NCBI GenBank assembly: GCA_021781855.1
Contig: JAJXWC010000131.1
Location: 1-6,496 of the forward strand
Source of the DNA: Bacillota bacterium
GTDB taxonomy: Bacteria > Bacillota > Bacilli > Lactobacillales > Streptococcaceae
Length of the DNA: 6,496 nt
Reading direction: 5' to 3'
Of the stretch, positions 5,949 to 6,496 are shown piece by piece. A model generated the notes under the pieces. It worked only from the letters and a program-made list of their open reading frames with translations. It was not told where the DNA came from and searched no databases. The position numbers and the translations under genes are program-made. Positions within the stretch are counted from its first letter, which is position 1; every line of letters starts with the position of its first letter.

Positions 5949-6102
5949 TTTCCTTTTCTTCTTTTTTTGTTTATTTGGTAGATAAAATGTGTTGCTTCAT
6001 TTTTCTGCCTGTTTTCCGCTGTCAGAGATGCAACTTCCTTTCTGTGATATTTCTTCGGCGGATTTTTAACTCATTTATCTTCGATACTTAGTAATTTCTA
6101 AA
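5949..6102 (-). other. Leader region of the middle exporter gene with imperfect hairpin and mini-frame
   Basis: This 154-bp gap contains an imperfect inverted repeat at 5991-6034 (GTTGC/GCAAC at the ends, with inner CAT/ATG and TCTG/CAGA pairs, separated by bulges). A nine-codon minus-strand frame, MKQHILSTK (ATG at 6000, stop at 5971-5973), begins inside the 3' arm and stops 22 nt before the exporter ATG. No T-run follows the hairpin, so it is not a standard terminator. No convincing promoter was found. A translated leader peptide controlling the exporter is possible but unproven. Confidence 0.4.
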
Positions 6103-6496
6103 TCATGTTTGCTTTTCGTAAAGCGTAATTGAGCGCATTGCAGGTAAAATCGCAAGTCCTGTTGCAAGAATCAGGATAATGCCCATGCCCAGACTGCCAT
6201 AAATTGATGAAAACGAAACAAGAAAGCCCGAAAGTACCTGTGCAATCGGCTGTACTGCGGAAAAAGCGCCAGTATATGTGCCAACTTGCTCTGGATTCAT
6301 CATGTCCGCCCGAAGCGACTGTTCAAAGGGAACAAAAACAAGCTCACCTGCGACATTCAAAAAAGCACCGAGAAATTCCCACAAGGGTGAATTTCCCATG
6401 ACTGCAATCGTCCAGCCCAAGCCCATTAATGCAGCACCAATGGCAAAACCACGTTTATTCGACCAGTGACTTGTCGCACGTCTGACGGTTGATAAG
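6103..6496 (-). CDS. LmrP-like major facilitator exporter, C-terminal third (runs off the right edge)
   Basis: The visible 130 residues are the C-terminal part of a third MFS paralogue; the frame stays open to the edge, so the ATG at 6426 is internal and not the start. SHWSNKRGFAIGAALMGLGW aligns with NWSNRKGYAIGAALTGLGF of the copy at 3337-4557. VAGELVFVPFEQSL and DMMNPEQVGTYTG align with the helix 10-11 region, so about helices 9 to 12 are present. The LmrP Glu327 equivalent (GEL) is kept. The acid present four residues before it in both complete copies is Asn here, and a different glutamate appears in VPFEQ. The gene ends with a TGA at 6103-6105, and the next copy follows after 154 bp. Exporter function is inferred from the family; the N-terminal half, including motif A, cannot be seen. 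Confidence 0.9.
   Translation of the reverse strand, partial: LSTVRRATSHWSNKRGFAIGAALMGLGWTIAVMGNSPLWEFLGAFLNVAGELVFVPFEQSLRADMMNPEQVGTYTGAFSAVQPIAQVLSGFLVSFSSIYGSLGMGIILILATGLAILPAMRSITLYEKQT

Noticed and set aside
6103..6426. Third exporter as a complete 107-residue protein starting at 6426
   Set aside because: The frame stays open and homologous upstream to the window edge (SHWSNKRGFAIGAAL aligns with the paralogues), so that ATG is internal.

Overview
The window looks like chromosomal DNA of a low-G+C Gram-positive coccus of the Streptococcaceae, most likely Lactococcus. The reasons are the gene order rsmD-coaD-sepM, the lactococcal look of the CoaD sequence (for example the NSTRMRE segment), A-rich intergenic regions with AAGGAA-type ribosome binding sites, and transporters that match my memory of lactococcal LmrP in register. 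This assignment comes from reading the sequence, not from a database search.

Every convincing gene lies on the minus strand, so transcription runs from high to low coordinates. From the right edge there are three tandem major-facilitator genes of the LmrP multidrug-transporter type: a 5'-truncated one (6103-6496), then 4713-5948, then 3337-4557. The two intergenic gaps between them are 154 and 155 bp. After these come a ClC-family chloride channel/transporter gene (2061-3317, or 3353 with an upstream start) and a small 109-codon gene (1730-2059). The small gene starts one base after the clc stop behind a very strong Shine-Dalgarno sequence and resembles bacteriocin immunity proteins. A hairpin followed by a T-run (1606-1640) closes this block.

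Downstream of that terminator a second unit begins with its own extended -10 promoter: rsmD (16S rRNA G966 methyltransferase), coaD (phosphopantetheine adenylyltransferase, true start at 1007), and a SepM/YlbL-type PDZ protease that leaves the window at position 1. The spacings are 13 nt between rsmD and coaD and 0 nt between coaD and sepM, so this is a tight housekeeping operon.

The right-hand block is a membrane-transport island: probable drug/H+ exporters, an anion channel or exchanger, and a possible immunity factor. The most notable points are as follows. The two complete LmrP-like proteins keep the motif-A Asp68, Asp128 and Glu327 positions but carry neutral residues where LmrP has Asp142 and Asp235, and they have gained other intramembrane acids. 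The ClC protein keeps the external gating glutamate but has Ile where exchangers usually have the internal proton glutamate. Two genes, rsmD and clc, have an extended -10 element exactly 7 nt before their ATG, suggesting leaderless mRNAs. No RNA gene, insertion sequence, CRISPR array or phage gene was seen, and no non-coding stretch exceeds 300 bases.
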